Shown here piece after piece: positions 1 through 7,022 of a DNA stretch of 19,815 bases. The stretch comes from an uncultured Bacteroidales bacterium (GTDB taxonomy: Bacteria > Bacteroidota > Bacteroidia > Bacteroidales > UBA932). Numbering within the stretch: the stretch's first letter is position 1; each line of letters opens with the position of its first letter. Under the pieces are notes generated by a model. It was not told the DNA's origin. It did no database searches and saw nothing but the letters and a program-made list of their open reading frames with translations. The stretch is from NCBI GenBank assembly GCA_937898205.1, contig CALEJC010000081.1, positions 1 through 19,815 on the forward strand, read 5' to 3'. Position numbers and translations under genes: made by a program.

Positions 1-663
1 CCGCTTCTAAAGGTTGGAGATAAGACTATCCTTGATCACCTGATCGATGATATCAAGAGCAACTGTCAGATAACTGAGTTTGCTGTGGTCACCAATCACA
101 AGTTTGCTCCTATCTTTGAGCAGTGGGCTGCTGAGCGCGTTACAGTTGTTGATGACGGCACTTCAACCAATGAGACGCGTCTTGGTGCAGTTAGGGATAT
201 CCAGTTTGCAATAGATACATTGTCTTTGGATGATGACCTGCTGGTGATTGCCGGAGATAATGTGCTTGATTTCAGCTTTGCCAAGTTTACTCGTTATGCT
301 CAGCAGAAATCCGCTTCATGCATCATGAGATATTATGAGCCAGAGCCTGCCCGTCTTAGTAGAAGTGGTGTAGTGCAGATTGATGAGGACGACAGGGTGC
401 TCTCGATGCAGGAGAAACCACAAGATCCTAAGAGCAACTGGTGCTGCCCGCCTTTCTATTTTTATTCGAGGAACGATGTGCCTAAGGTTGCTCAAGCGAT
501 AGCTGAAGGCTGTGCAATTGATGCTCCCGGCTCGTTTATCTCCTGGCTTTGCACAAAGAGTCCTGTGTATTCGATGGAGATGCCTGGTAAAAGATATGAT
601 ATCGGCAATCTCGAAAGCTATAAACTAGTGTGTGAGACATATAAAGGCATTACGGAGATTTGA
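1..663 (+). CDS. Sugar nucleotidyltransferase (NDP-sugar pyrophosphorylase type), 5'-truncated by the window edge
   Basis: The frame is open from base 1 (PLLKVGDKTILDHLIDDIKS) to TGA at 661-663, so about 220 C-terminal residues are visible. A GTG at 85 is internal, not the start. The visible start matches the part of the NTP-transferase fold just after the nucleotide-binding loop (family pattern K-P-x-L-x-V-G-x-K-P-I-L-D-H), so roughly 25-30 residues including the GxGTRL loop lie outside the window. LLVIAGDNVLDFSF carries the conserved G-D of the metal and sugar-nucleotide site, and VLSMQEKP matches the conserved E-K-P. These enzymes join a sugar-1-phosphate to an NTP, giving an activated sugar for envelope glycan synthesis. 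The sugar and nucleotide cannot be told. A terminator begins inside the last codons. Confidence 0.85.
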   Translation, partial: PLLKVGDKTILDHLIDDIKSNCQITEFAVVTNHKFAPIFEQWAAERVTVVDDGTSTNETRLGAVRDIQFAIDTLSLDDDLLVIAGDNVLDFSFAKFTRYAQQKSASCIMRYYEPEPARLSRSGVVQIDEDDRVLSMQEKPQDPKSNWCCPPFYFYSRNDVPKVAQAIAEGCAIDAPGSFISWLCTKSPVYSMEMPGKRYDIGNLESYKLVCETYKGITEI

Positions 664-681
664 TAATCTCCGTTTTTTCTT
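652..681 (+). terminator. Rho-independent terminator overlapping the stop codon
   Basis: A perfect 9-bp stem (ACGGAGATT at 652-660, AATCTCCGT at 665-673) with loop TGAT is followed by T5-C-T. The TGA stop of the nucleotidyltransferase forms most of the loop. This should end transcription of the upstream gene. Confidence 0.85.
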
Positions 682-689
682 TATATTTG
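659..689 (+). promoter_or_regulatory. Bacteroidota-type promoter for the coiled-coil gene and zapA
   Basis: A -33 element TTTG (659-662) is followed after 19 bp by TATATTTG (682-689), an exact TAnnTTTG -7 box. The start of transcription should lie near 694-697, giving a leader of about 20 bases to the ATG at 718. The -33 element lies inside the upstream terminator. Confidence 0.7.
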
Positions 690-717
690 CATTGCGTATT
701 TTAGGCTTGTTCTGATT

Positions 718-987
718 ATGCTTGAAGAGATGAAATTAAATATCTCAAAGCTGATAGCTTTGTACGAGTCAGAGAGGCAAAGAGCTGATTCCCTCGCGAT
801 AATGCTGTCTCAAAAAGAAGAAGATGCCAAGAAATACCAAGAGCAGATTACTGATTTAAAAATACAGATAGACCAACTCAAGCTTAAGAGTGCTTTTGTC
901 TCGGAAGGAGATAAGGCAGCAGCGAGAGAGCGCATATCGGCTCTAATAAAGGAGATTGATAAATGCATTAAACTGCTTGAAAGATAA
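718..987 (+). CDS. Small coiled-coil protein coupled to zapA (unknown function)
   Basis: This 89-residue protein is almost wholly helical and charged, with heptad-like spacing of Leu/Ile from about residue 5 to 58 and again from about 72 to the end (ISALIKEIDKCIKLLER). It has no signal peptide, membrane segment or Cys/His metal motif. I cannot assign a named family. The stop TAA shares its last A with the ATG of zapA (TAATG, 985-989), so the two are probably translationally coupled and work together. E. coli ZapB is also a coiled-coil protein of about 80 residues that binds ZapA, so an analogous role at the Z-ring is plausible but inferred from size, structure and position only. Met at 730 is an alternative start; 718 is preferred because it follows the promoter closely. 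Confidence 0.8.
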   Translation: MLEEMKLNISKLIALYESERQRADSLAIMLSQKEEDAKKYQEQITDLKIQIDQLKLKSAFVSEGDKAAARERISALIKEIDKCIKLLER

Positions 988-1277
988 TGGATCAGAGCAT
1001 AAAACTGAAAATAGCCGGAAAGATATACCCTCTTAAGGCGGCTACACCTCAGATGGAGCAGATGATGCGTATCGCGGCAGAAGACGTCAATCGCACCCTT
1101 GAAAAGCTTAATGCGAGATATCCTGACACTCCACTTGAGGATAAACTGGTTTTTGTGGCCATCCAGGAGACAGTAGCAAAGTTGCATACTGCCAGAAAGT
1201 ACGAGAGCCTGAACAACGATGTGAGTTCATTGTCTTCAGAGCTGGCCACCTATCTAGCCGAAATAGAAAAGGATTAG
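987..1277 (+). CDS. zapA: Cell division protein ZapA
   Basis: The 96-residue length and sequence fit ZapA: an N-terminal beta-rich head (IKLKIAGKIYPLKA, residues 5-18; family pattern V-x-I-x-G-x-x-Y-x-L), then EQMMRIAAEDVNRTLEKL and a C-terminal coiled coil from about residue 58. ZapA is a cytoplasmic protein that binds and bundles FtsZ filaments, stabilising the Z-ring. It starts within the stop of the preceding coiled-coil gene (TAATG). Its TAG stop contributes the first G of the closing stem of the downstream structured RNA. A zapA gene followed by 6S RNA is also the arrangement in gammaproteobacteria. Confidence 0.9.
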   Translation: MDQSIKLKIAGKIYPLKAATPQMEQMMRIAAEDVNRTLEKLNARYPDTPLEDKLVFVAIQETVAKLHTARKYESLNNDVSSLSSELATYLAEIEKD

Positions 1278-1433
1278 CCGTCGGGCCCATCTTCTGAAAA
1301 CAACGAGTAACAACTCACCGGGTTAACTCGGACTAAGGATGGCATGCCAGCCTTGTAGCAGGAAGCTTGAGATAGTGCGGAGCCCAAATCCTATCAGAAG
1401 CCTTTTTCTGAAAGTTTGGCTGACGGCTTTTTT
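1276..1433 (+). ncRNA. ssrS: Structured RNA between zapA and rny, probably 6S RNA
   Basis: The gap between zapA and rny holds a closed RNA fold. AGCCGTC (1276-1282) pairs with GACGGCT (1422-1428), which runs into T6 and can act as the RNA's own terminator. Inside, CTTCTG (1291-1296) pairs with CAGAAG (1395-1400). Then come GAGT/ACTC (1305-1308/1313-1316), CCGGG/CTCGG around a TTAA loop, and an apical hairpin AAGG-A-TGG-CATG-CCA-G-CCTT. A long rod with a closing stem and an apical arm, placed directly after zapA, fits 6S RNA, which binds RNA polymerase holoenzyme and mimics an open promoter. The naming rests mainly on context and shape, because I could not test it against a covariance model. 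A clear promoter of its own was not seen; the RNA may be processed from a zapA transcript. Confidence 0.6.
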
Positions 1434-1441
1434 AGAAATAC

Positions 1442-1477
1442 AGTGTCTGCATTCGAGAGAGTGTGGACACTTTTTTT
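1442..1477 (+). terminator. Strong Rho-independent terminator before rny
   Basis: A 13-bp stem (AGTGTCTGCATTC, 1442-1454, with GAGTGTGGACACT, 1459-1471, three G-T pairs) is closed by a GAGA tetraloop and followed by a T-run to 1477. It is separate from the closing stem and T6 of the preceding RNA, so the zapA/RNA unit ends with two terminators in tandem. Confidence 0.85.
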
Positions 1478-1501
1478 GACAACTTTTATTAATACATATA
1501 T

Positions 1502-3040
1502 ATGTTTTTGTCTTATATTCTTGTTGCATTGGGCGGCGCAGCTGTCGCTCTTGCAATTTATATAGCGATTACCCGCCTGGTATCCAAAGGACAGGCTGAT
1601 ACCATTATCGAAAAAGCCAAAATTGAGGCTGAAAACATCCGTAAGCAGAAAGAGCTTCAAGCCAAAGAAAAGTACCTCCAGCTCAAGAGCGAGCATGAGA
1701 GCTATGTGGGCAAGAAGAACAGTGAACTTCGTGATCGTGAGAACAATATCAAGTCTCGCGAGGGTCAGTTGAGAGAGCAGGCAAGCGAGCTCAAGAAGAA
1801 GCAGAACGACCTTGAATCACAGAAGGGTCAGCTCAAAGCCCAGAATGCTAAGCTTGAGGCCAAGATGGAAGAGTATGAACGCTTGACTCAGCAGGTCAAT
1901 AAAGACCTGGAAAACGTAGCAGGCATGACTGCCGAGGAGGCAAAGAAGATGCTTGTAGAAAATATGAAGGCTGAGGCGCGCACAGAAGCACAGGCCTATA
2001 TCAACGACACGATGGACGAGGCGCGAATGAATGCAGCCAAGGAGGCAAAGCGCATCGTCATCAATACCATCCAGCGCACTGCCACAGAAACAGCCATTGA
2101 AAATGCAGTTACCACATTCCCAATCGATAGCGATGAGGTCAAAGGACGCATCATTGGTCGCGAAGGAAGAAACATCCGCGCGCTTGAGGCAGCTACAGGA
2201 GTGGAAATCGTGGTAGACGATACTCCGGACGCAATCCTTCTTTCGGCGTTTGATCCTGTGAGAAGAGAAATCGCCCGCCTTTCATTGCATCAGCTGGTGA
2301 TTGACGGTCGCATCCATCCTGCTCGCATCGAGGAGGTTGTCAATAAAGTGAGCAAGCAGCTTGACGACGAGATCCTTGAGACCGGTAAGCGCACTTGCAT
2401 CGACCTTGGTATCCATGGTCTTAATATTGAGCTCGTAAAGCTCATCGGACGCATGAAATATCGTTCTTCTTATGGACAGAACCTTCTCCAGCACTCACGC
2501 GAGGTAGCCAATATCTGTGCTACGATGGCTTCGGAGCTTGGTCTGAACCCTAAGCTGGCTAGAAGAGCCGGTCTTCTTCACGATATCGGCAAGGTCAGCG
2601 AGAGTGATCCTGAGTATCCACACGCAATCCTGGGCGCAAGACTTGCAGAGCAGTATAAGGAGCGTCCTGAGGTAGTAAATGCGATCGGTGCTCACCATGA
2701 GGAGATGGAGGTGTCTTCGGTCTACTCTCCGCTTGTGCTTGTGGCAGATGCCATCTCCGGTGCTCGTCCTGGCGCTCGTAGAGAGGTTATCGAGTCATAT
2801 ATCAAGCGTCTTAAGGGCATGGAAGACCTTGCAGCATCTTATCCTGGTGTTACCAAGTCCTATGCGATCCAGGCAGGCCGTGAGCTTCGTGTGATCGTGG
2901 GTGCAGACGAAGTTACTGACGAGCAGGTAGCAGTCCTTTCAACAGAGATTGCTCAGCGCATTCAGGATGAAATGACATATCCTGGTCAGGTCAAGATTAC
3001 AGTTATTAGAGAAACAAGATCCGTAGCAATTGCAAAATAA
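1502..3040 (+). CDS. rny: Ribonuclease Y
   Basis: The 512-residue protein has the RNase Y order: one N-terminal membrane segment (about residues 2-24), a long charged coiled coil (about 30-180), a KH RNA-binding domain with GRIIGREGRNIRALEAATG near residue 215, and an HD domain with HSREVANICATMASELG followed by LLHDIGK, where His360-Asp361 is the catalytic metal pair. It is an endoribonuclease anchored to the inner membrane that starts mRNA decay. Length equals the usual family length (about 510-520). The ATG at 1502 gives a full membrane anchor; no Shine-Dalgarno sequence is seen, as usual here. A strong terminator ends 25 bases upstream, so an own promoter is expected, but I found no good TAnnTTTG before the start. 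The stop overlaps the next ATG (TAATG). Confidence 0.95.
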   Translation: MFLSYILVALGGAAVALAIYIAITRLVSKGQADTIIEKAKIEAENIRKQKELQAKEKYLQLKSEHESYVGKKNSELRDRENNIKSREGQLREQASELKKKQNDLESQKGQLKAQNAKLEAKMEEYERLTQQVNKDLENVAGMTAEEAKKMLVENMKAEARTEAQAYINDTMDEARMNAAKEAKRIVINTIQRTATETAIENAVTTFPIDSDEVKGRIIGREGRNIRALEAATGVEIVVDDTPDAILLSAFDPVRREIARLSLHQLVIDGRIHPARIEEVVNKVSKQLDDEILETGKRTCIDLGIHGLNIELVKLIGRMKYRSSYGQNLLQHSREVANICATMASELGLNPKLARRAGLLHDIGKVSESDPEYPHAILGARLAEQYKERPEVVNAIGAHHEEMEVSSVYSPLVLVADAISGARPGARREVIESYIKRLKGMEDLAASYPGVTKSYAIQAGRELRVIVGADEVTDEQVAVLSTEIAQRIQDEMTYPGQVKITVIRETRSVAIAK

Positions 3041-4797
3041 TGATTAAGTTACTTGCACTTTTTTTAATGCTTCAGGCCGGTAATACCGTGACCTGGACAT
3101 CAGAGCTCAAGCAGACAGAAAACGGTAATCAGGTGGTCATCACCGGCGATCTTAAAGATGGCGTGGATCATATTACCGGTACTATTGATTATATTACTTG
3201 CGAAGGTGTGCAGTGCAATATGCCTGAGGATATGGAGTTTGATCTTGTCCTCGATGGCTCTGCATCAACTCCGGTTGCTGCTGCTCCATCCATTGCACCT
3301 GCTGCTCCGGTATTGAAAGCGGCCGCTCCGTCGGCACCTAAAACTGCCGCTCCGGTAGAAGAGGAGTCTGATGGCTCTTTGTGGGGACTTATCCTTGAGG
3401 CAATCCTTTGGGGTTTTGCAATGCTGCTCACTCCATGTGTGTTCCCTATGGTTCCGATGACAATCTCGTTCTTCCTTAAGGGTAGCGCCAATCCTACTCA
3501 GGGTAGATTTAAGGCAATCATGTATGGCCTCTTTATTATCTTGCTTTATACTATCCCTATCAGTGTCATTATCGGCATCACCTGGATAGTGGGCGGTAGT
3601 GGAGTGACAGCTGACATATTTAACTGGCTCTCAACACATTGGCTTCCAAATATCATCTTCTTCCTTGTATTTATGGTATTTGCTGCCAGCTTCTTCGGTG
3701 CATTTGAGATCACTCTTCCTTCAAAGTGGACAAACAGCGCTGATAGAAACAGCGACAAGAAGGGGCTTGGCGGTGTGTTCTTCCTTGCGCTCACTCTTGT
3801 GCTCGTGAGCTTCAGCTGTACCGGTCCGATTGTGGGCACTGTGCTCATCAAGAGCACTCAGGGCGAATTCTGGGCACCGATGGTGACCATGCTTGCATTC
3901 AGCATTGCATTTGCCTTGCCGTTTACAGTATTTGCTCTCTTCCCATCACTTCTCAAGAAGCTTCCTAAGAGTGGCGGCTGGCTCAACTCAGTCAAGGTTG
4001 TGTTGGGCTTTATTGAGATCGCTTTGGGTCTCAAGTTCCTCAGCACTGCCGATCAGACCTACCATTGGGGTATCCTCAATAGAGAGGTATATCTTGCGAT
4101 CTGGATTGTTATCTTTATCCTTCTTGGTCTTTATCTCATCGGTAAGATCCGCTTCAAGCATGACGATCCGATGGAGTATGTTTCAGTAAAGAGACTCTTC
4201 CTCGCAATCGTGTCATTTACATTTGCAGTATATCTCATCCCTGGTCTTTGGGGAGCACCGCTCTCAGCACTCTCAGGTTATCTTCCGCCGATGGAGTCCC
4301 AGGCTTTTGTCCTTGGTGCCAACACGACTTCCCACAATGCTTCTGCCAAGACTGAAGCCACTCTTGAAGACGGGACAATCGTGATTGCCCACGGTCTCAA
4401 AGCCTATGATAACCTTGAAGATGGTTTTGCGGCTGCAAAAGCCAGTGGCAAGAGGGTCTTTGTCGACATCACAGGCCATGGTTGTGTCAACTGTCGTGAG
4501 ATGGAGGCAAGAGTGTGGTCTGATGAGACCGTGCTTGGCATGCTCAGCAACGATTTTGAGATTGTCGCCTTGTATGTAGACGACAAGACCAATATTCCTG
4601 AGGATCAGCAGCCAGTTAATAGTCAGGGTAAGAAACTCAAGGATGTGGGCAGAGTCAACTCCGATATCGCACTCACCAGATTTGGAGTAAACTCACAGCC
4701 AAACTACTTTATTCTTGATGCTGATGGCAATATCTTAAAAGGCCCTAGAGCCTATGATCTTGATATTCAGGAGTACATCAAGTTTCTTTCAGAATAA
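3040..4797 (+). CDS. dsbD: DsbD-family thiol:disulfide interchange protein
   Basis: DsbD carries electrons from cytoplasmic thioredoxin across the inner membrane to periplasmic thiol proteins. The 585 residues show a weak signal peptide (1-14), a short N-terminal domain with Cys54 and Cys59, an Ala/Pro-rich linker (about 76-110), a CcdA-like membrane domain of about eight segments (about 115-425) and a C-terminal thioredoxin-like domain with CVNC at 482-485. The two membrane cysteines sit in LTPCVFPMVPMT (Cys133) and SFSCTGPIVGT (Cys260), as expected for the membrane electron relay. The N-terminal domain is shorter than in E. coli DsbD. The ATG overlaps the rny stop by one base, so translation is probably coupled although the functions are not obviously related. 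The rnpB gene begins about five bases after the stop. Confidence 0.9.
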   Translation: MIKLLALFLMLQAGNTVTWTSELKQTENGNQVVITGDLKDGVDHITGTIDYITCEGVQCNMPEDMEFDLVLDGSASTPVAAAPSIAPAAPVLKAAAPSAPKTAAPVEEESDGSLWGLILEAILWGFAMLLTPCVFPMVPMTISFFLKGSANPTQGRFKAIMYGLFIILLYTIPISVIIGITWIVGGSGVTADIFNWLSTHWLPNIIFFLVFMVFAASFFGAFEITLPSKWTNSADRNSDKKGLGGVFFLALTLVLVSFSCTGPIVGTVLIKSTQGEFWAPMVTMLAFSIAFALPFTVFALFPSLLKKLPKSGGWLNSVKVVLGFIEIALGLKFLSTADQTYHWGILNREVYLAIWIVIFILLGLYLIGKIRFKHDDPMEYVSVKRLFLAIVSFTFAVYLIPGLWGAPLSALSGYLPPMESQAFVLGANTTSHNASAKTEATLEDGTIVIAHGLKAYDNLEDGFAAAKASGKRVFVDITGHGCVNCREMEARVWSDETVLGMLSNDFEIVALYVDDKTNIPEDQQPVNSQGKKLKDVGRVNSDIALTRFGVNSQPNYFILDADGNILKGPRAYDLDIQEYIKFLSE

Positions 4798-4802
4798 TAT
4801 AT

Positions 4803-5109
4803 AAGGTGGAGCGATCTGTCGCTCAAATGAGAGGAAAGTCCGGACAGGAAAGGGCAACCCGCTGCGGAAATCGCAGGTGGAGGTAACTTTAGGTGCGGTG
4901 TAACAGAAAATTACAACCCTCTTAGGAGGGAAATGGTGAAAACGCGAGGTAAGAGCTCACGACAAACGTCAGCGATGGCGTTTGGGTACGCCACCGGGTC
5001 CTGCAAAACCAAATATACTAGCAGATGAGAACTGCCCGTTCGATGCTAGGGGGTAGGTTGCGAAGATAAATGACAGAATAAAACAGAAACCGGCTTACGG
5101 CTCCACCTT
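4803..5109 (+). ncRNA. rnpB: RNase P RNA (class A)
   Basis: This is the catalytic RNA of RNase P, which removes 5' leaders from tRNA precursors. Diagnostic conserved parts are present: GAGGAAAGTCCGGAC near 4832-4845 (5' half of P4), GGTAAGAGC near 4948-4956, GCAAAACCAAATA near 5003-5015, and ACAGAA with GGCTTA near 5082-5099 (3' half of P4). The outer helix P1 is AAGGTGGAG (4803-4811) with CTCCACCTT (5101-5109), which sets both ends at about 307 nt. It begins about five bases after dsbD and its last base meets the stop codon of the convergent glsB. I see no good promoter directly upstream, so it may come from a promoter inside dsbD or by processing of a longer transcript. Confidence 0.95.
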
Positions 5110-6158
5110 TATTTTAATTTCTCTACAAAGCTCTTGAATGCTTTCTTGTGAGTGTGCTCGATGCGCTCTGCAAGTTTCTCTTCAAAACCCTTTTCAAGCT
5201 TAGGAAACCTCTTTAGAAGCTTCTTGACTCTTGTCTTGAGGTAAGGCTCTTTGTGACGGTCTCGTTTGTCTGCATACATTTCATGGAAGCAGACAAGGAT
5301 TCCTGTCTCTTCTACATCTGAAAACTCATCATTAACTGCTGTTCCAAACATCTTGGTGGTTGGAGATGAATTGATGTAGGTGTTGACCAGAGGAGGAATT
5401 GAAGTACCAAGCTTTTTGACTGCATCCTTGAGGTTGCGGTAATCCGGCTTGAAATCTTCCTCGTCAAGGATTAAATCAAGTAATCTTGAGTCAGCCTTAG
5501 GCATTACCGGCTTGATCGGTCTTACCAACTCGTCCTTGTCAGGGAAGTGCTTCCAGAGGAAGTGGAGGATGAGATCTCGGCATGACTGATCGTAGTCAGG
5601 ATACATGGTCATCTTGCCGAAGAAATAGAATATATTTGAGTGCTGCATCATCACAGCACCGATACCGTCCCACAGATTGTCAAGAGCAAAGATAGCTTTG
5701 GCGCCAGCTTTTGAACTCTGATAGTCTGGAGTCACAAAACTCCTACCAAGCTCAATCACATGAGGAAGGTAATCCTTGATGAACTTATCTGAAAAATGGA
5801 ACATGTGTGCTGTGGCAAGCTTCGGCTGGCCGTTTTCCATAATCTGCACATTTGGTCCCAGAATATATCTATAACCACCAATGATTGCCTTTGCTTCCGG
5901 GTCCCATATAATGATCTGTTGATATGGGTTATCCATTGTGTCAAACTCGTCAAGGTCAGCAGCAAGACCTGAGCTACCACCGGCAGCACGGAATGTGATC
6001 TCACGGAGTCTGCCGATCTCTTGAATCGTATTTGGCGCATTATGTACATCAACAACGTAAATCTCGTTGCCGCCTTTATTGGTGTCACAAAGCTTCTTGT
6101 CTGGGGTGAGCTCCTTAAGAAGAAGATCTACGCTGATAGGATCAATGATTTTTTCCAT
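5109..6158 (-). CDS. glsB: GlsB-type N-acyltransferase (GNAT, glycine/amino acid lipid synthesis)
   Basis: The protein (349 residues from ATG at 6158) belongs to the OlsB/'putative hemolysin' acyltransferases (COG3176): GRLREITFR near residue 50, DEFDTMDNPYQQIIIWDPE, IIGGYRYILG near 94, and ELGRSFVTPDYQ near 136, which resembles the ELGRS motif of ornithine-lipid N-acyltransferases. In Bacteroides thetaiotaomicron the paired proteins GlsB and GlsA make glycine lipids, GlsB adding a 3-hydroxy fatty acid to the amino group of glycine. A PlsC-type gene lies directly upstream, as expected. A GTG at 6164 overlaps the TAG of glsA (TAGTG) and adds only two residues (MH); the ATG is preferred because it gives the family-like start MEKIIDP. 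The C-terminal third is Lys-rich and less conserved. Activity on glycine rather than another amino acid is inferred. Confidence 0.85.
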   Translation of the reverse strand: MEKIIDPISVDLLLKELTPDKKLCDTNKGGNEIYVVDVHNAPNTIQEIGRLREITFRAAGGSSGLAADLDEFDTMDNPYQQIIIWDPEAKAIIGGYRYILGPNVQIMENGQPKLATAHMFHFSDKFIKDYLPHVIELGRSFVTPDYQSSKAGAKAIFALDNLWDGIGAVMMQHSNIFYFFGKMTMYPDYDQSCRDLILHFLWKHFPDKDELVRPIKPVMPKADSRLLDLILDEEDFKPDYRNLKDAVKKLGTSIPPLVNTYINSSPTTKMFGTAVNDEFSDVEETGILVCFHEMYADKRDRHKEPYLKTRVKKLLKRFPKLEKGFEEKLAERIEHTHKKAFKSFVEKLK

Positions 6159-6163
6159 GTGCA

Positions 6164-6979
6164 CTATAATTTATATGCTAACTCTCTTACATGCTGAGCC
6201 CACACTGAAGCAGGCTTACTTTTGTTGAAATAATCAGGAGAAATAGGCTTGCCAAATATAACCTTATATGTCTTGCCTCTGGCTTTTAGCAGCTCTTCCG
6301 GCAAGAAGGGCATGGCGATATTAAACTTGATTTTCAGTGCTTTACAAATATTGGCGATGCGATAGAATTTTTTTGAATTCTCTCCGATAAAATGCACAGG
6401 AACGATTTTGCGGTTGTACTTTACACTCTTGAGGATAAAGGTCTTGCTCCACGCCAGATCCTGGATCACGCCCTTGATCTTGCGAGAGCAAAGTCCCGCA
6501 GGGAATATGAAAATCTGATTGTCAGAAGAAAAAATCTTGTTGACTGCTTCAGGAAGGCTTCTTGCTTGTCCACCCACTTTGTTGATAGGGATGCTCATGT
6601 GAGCAAGAGGCTTTATGAAAAGAAGGAAGTCGTTGACAAGCATCCTCACCTCTCCATATCTTCTGCCCACCAGACTGCATAGGGTGATGCCATCGATGCC
6701 ACCAAGGGGGTGATTGGAAGCAAATGTATAGATCGTACCATCTGCAGGAACATTTTCAATGCCTTCAACCTCAATCTTAATATCAAGGTATTCAAGGACT
6801 TGCTCGCAGAAACCATAACTCTCCTTATCAGCATATCGTATGATCTCATTGAGCTCATCAACGTGTAGGATTCTTTTGATCAACTTGACTACCCAAGGAG
6901 AAAATTTCTTCCCGGGAAATTTTGTTGCCAAGATCTCATCGACATTGATAAGTCTATCCTGCATTTCTGCTTCTGTCAT
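6164..6979 (-). CDS. glsA: GlsA-type O-acyltransferase (PlsC family, glycine/amino acid lipid synthesis)
   Basis: This 271-residue protein has the PlsC/LPLAT layout: a catalytic block SNHPLGGIDG (His90, Asp96), a second block near IFIFPAGLCSRK (about 153-164), and a PVHFIGENSKKFY segment. His and Asp are five residues apart (HX5D) instead of the usual HX4D. In the Bacteroides glycine-lipid pathway GlsA esterifies a second fatty acid onto the hydroxyl of the N-acyl-glycine made by GlsB, at the inner membrane. It lies directly before glsB, whose start follows or touches its TAG stop. It begins 43 bases after rimO. A TACCTTTA at 7009-7002 on this strand is one base off a -7 box, so a local promoter is possible. 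A lysophospholipid acyltransferase role is the main alternative. Confidence 0.85.
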   Translation of the reverse strand: MTEAEMQDRLINVDEILATKFPGKKFSPWVVKLIKRILHVDELNEIIRYADKESYGFCEQVLEYLDIKIEVEGIENVPADGTIYTFASNHPLGGIDGITLCSLVGRRYGEVRMLVNDFLLFIKPLAHMSIPINKVGGQARSLPEAVNKIFSSDNQIFIFPAGLCSRKIKGVIQDLAWSKTFILKSVKYNRKIVPVHFIGENSKKFYRIANICKALKIKFNIAMPFLPEELLKARGKTYKVIFGKPISPDYFNKSKPASVWAQHVRELAYKL

Positions 6980-7022
6980 GATTTTATAGGTTTTAGTCGT
7001 CTAAAGGTAATAAAAAAACACC

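Noticed and set aside
85..663. Separate gene starting at GTG 85
   Set aside because: The frame is open to base 1 and the upstream residues match the nucleotidyltransferase family, so the GTG is internal.
1500..1510. TATGTTTTTG at the rny start as a -7 box
   Set aside because: It overlaps the start codon, so transcription would begin inside the coding region and remove the membrane anchor.
7002..7009. TACCTTTA (minus strand) as a promoter for glsA-glsB
   Set aside because: One mismatch from the -7 consensus and no -33 element; the genes may simply be read from upstream. Kept only as a possibility.
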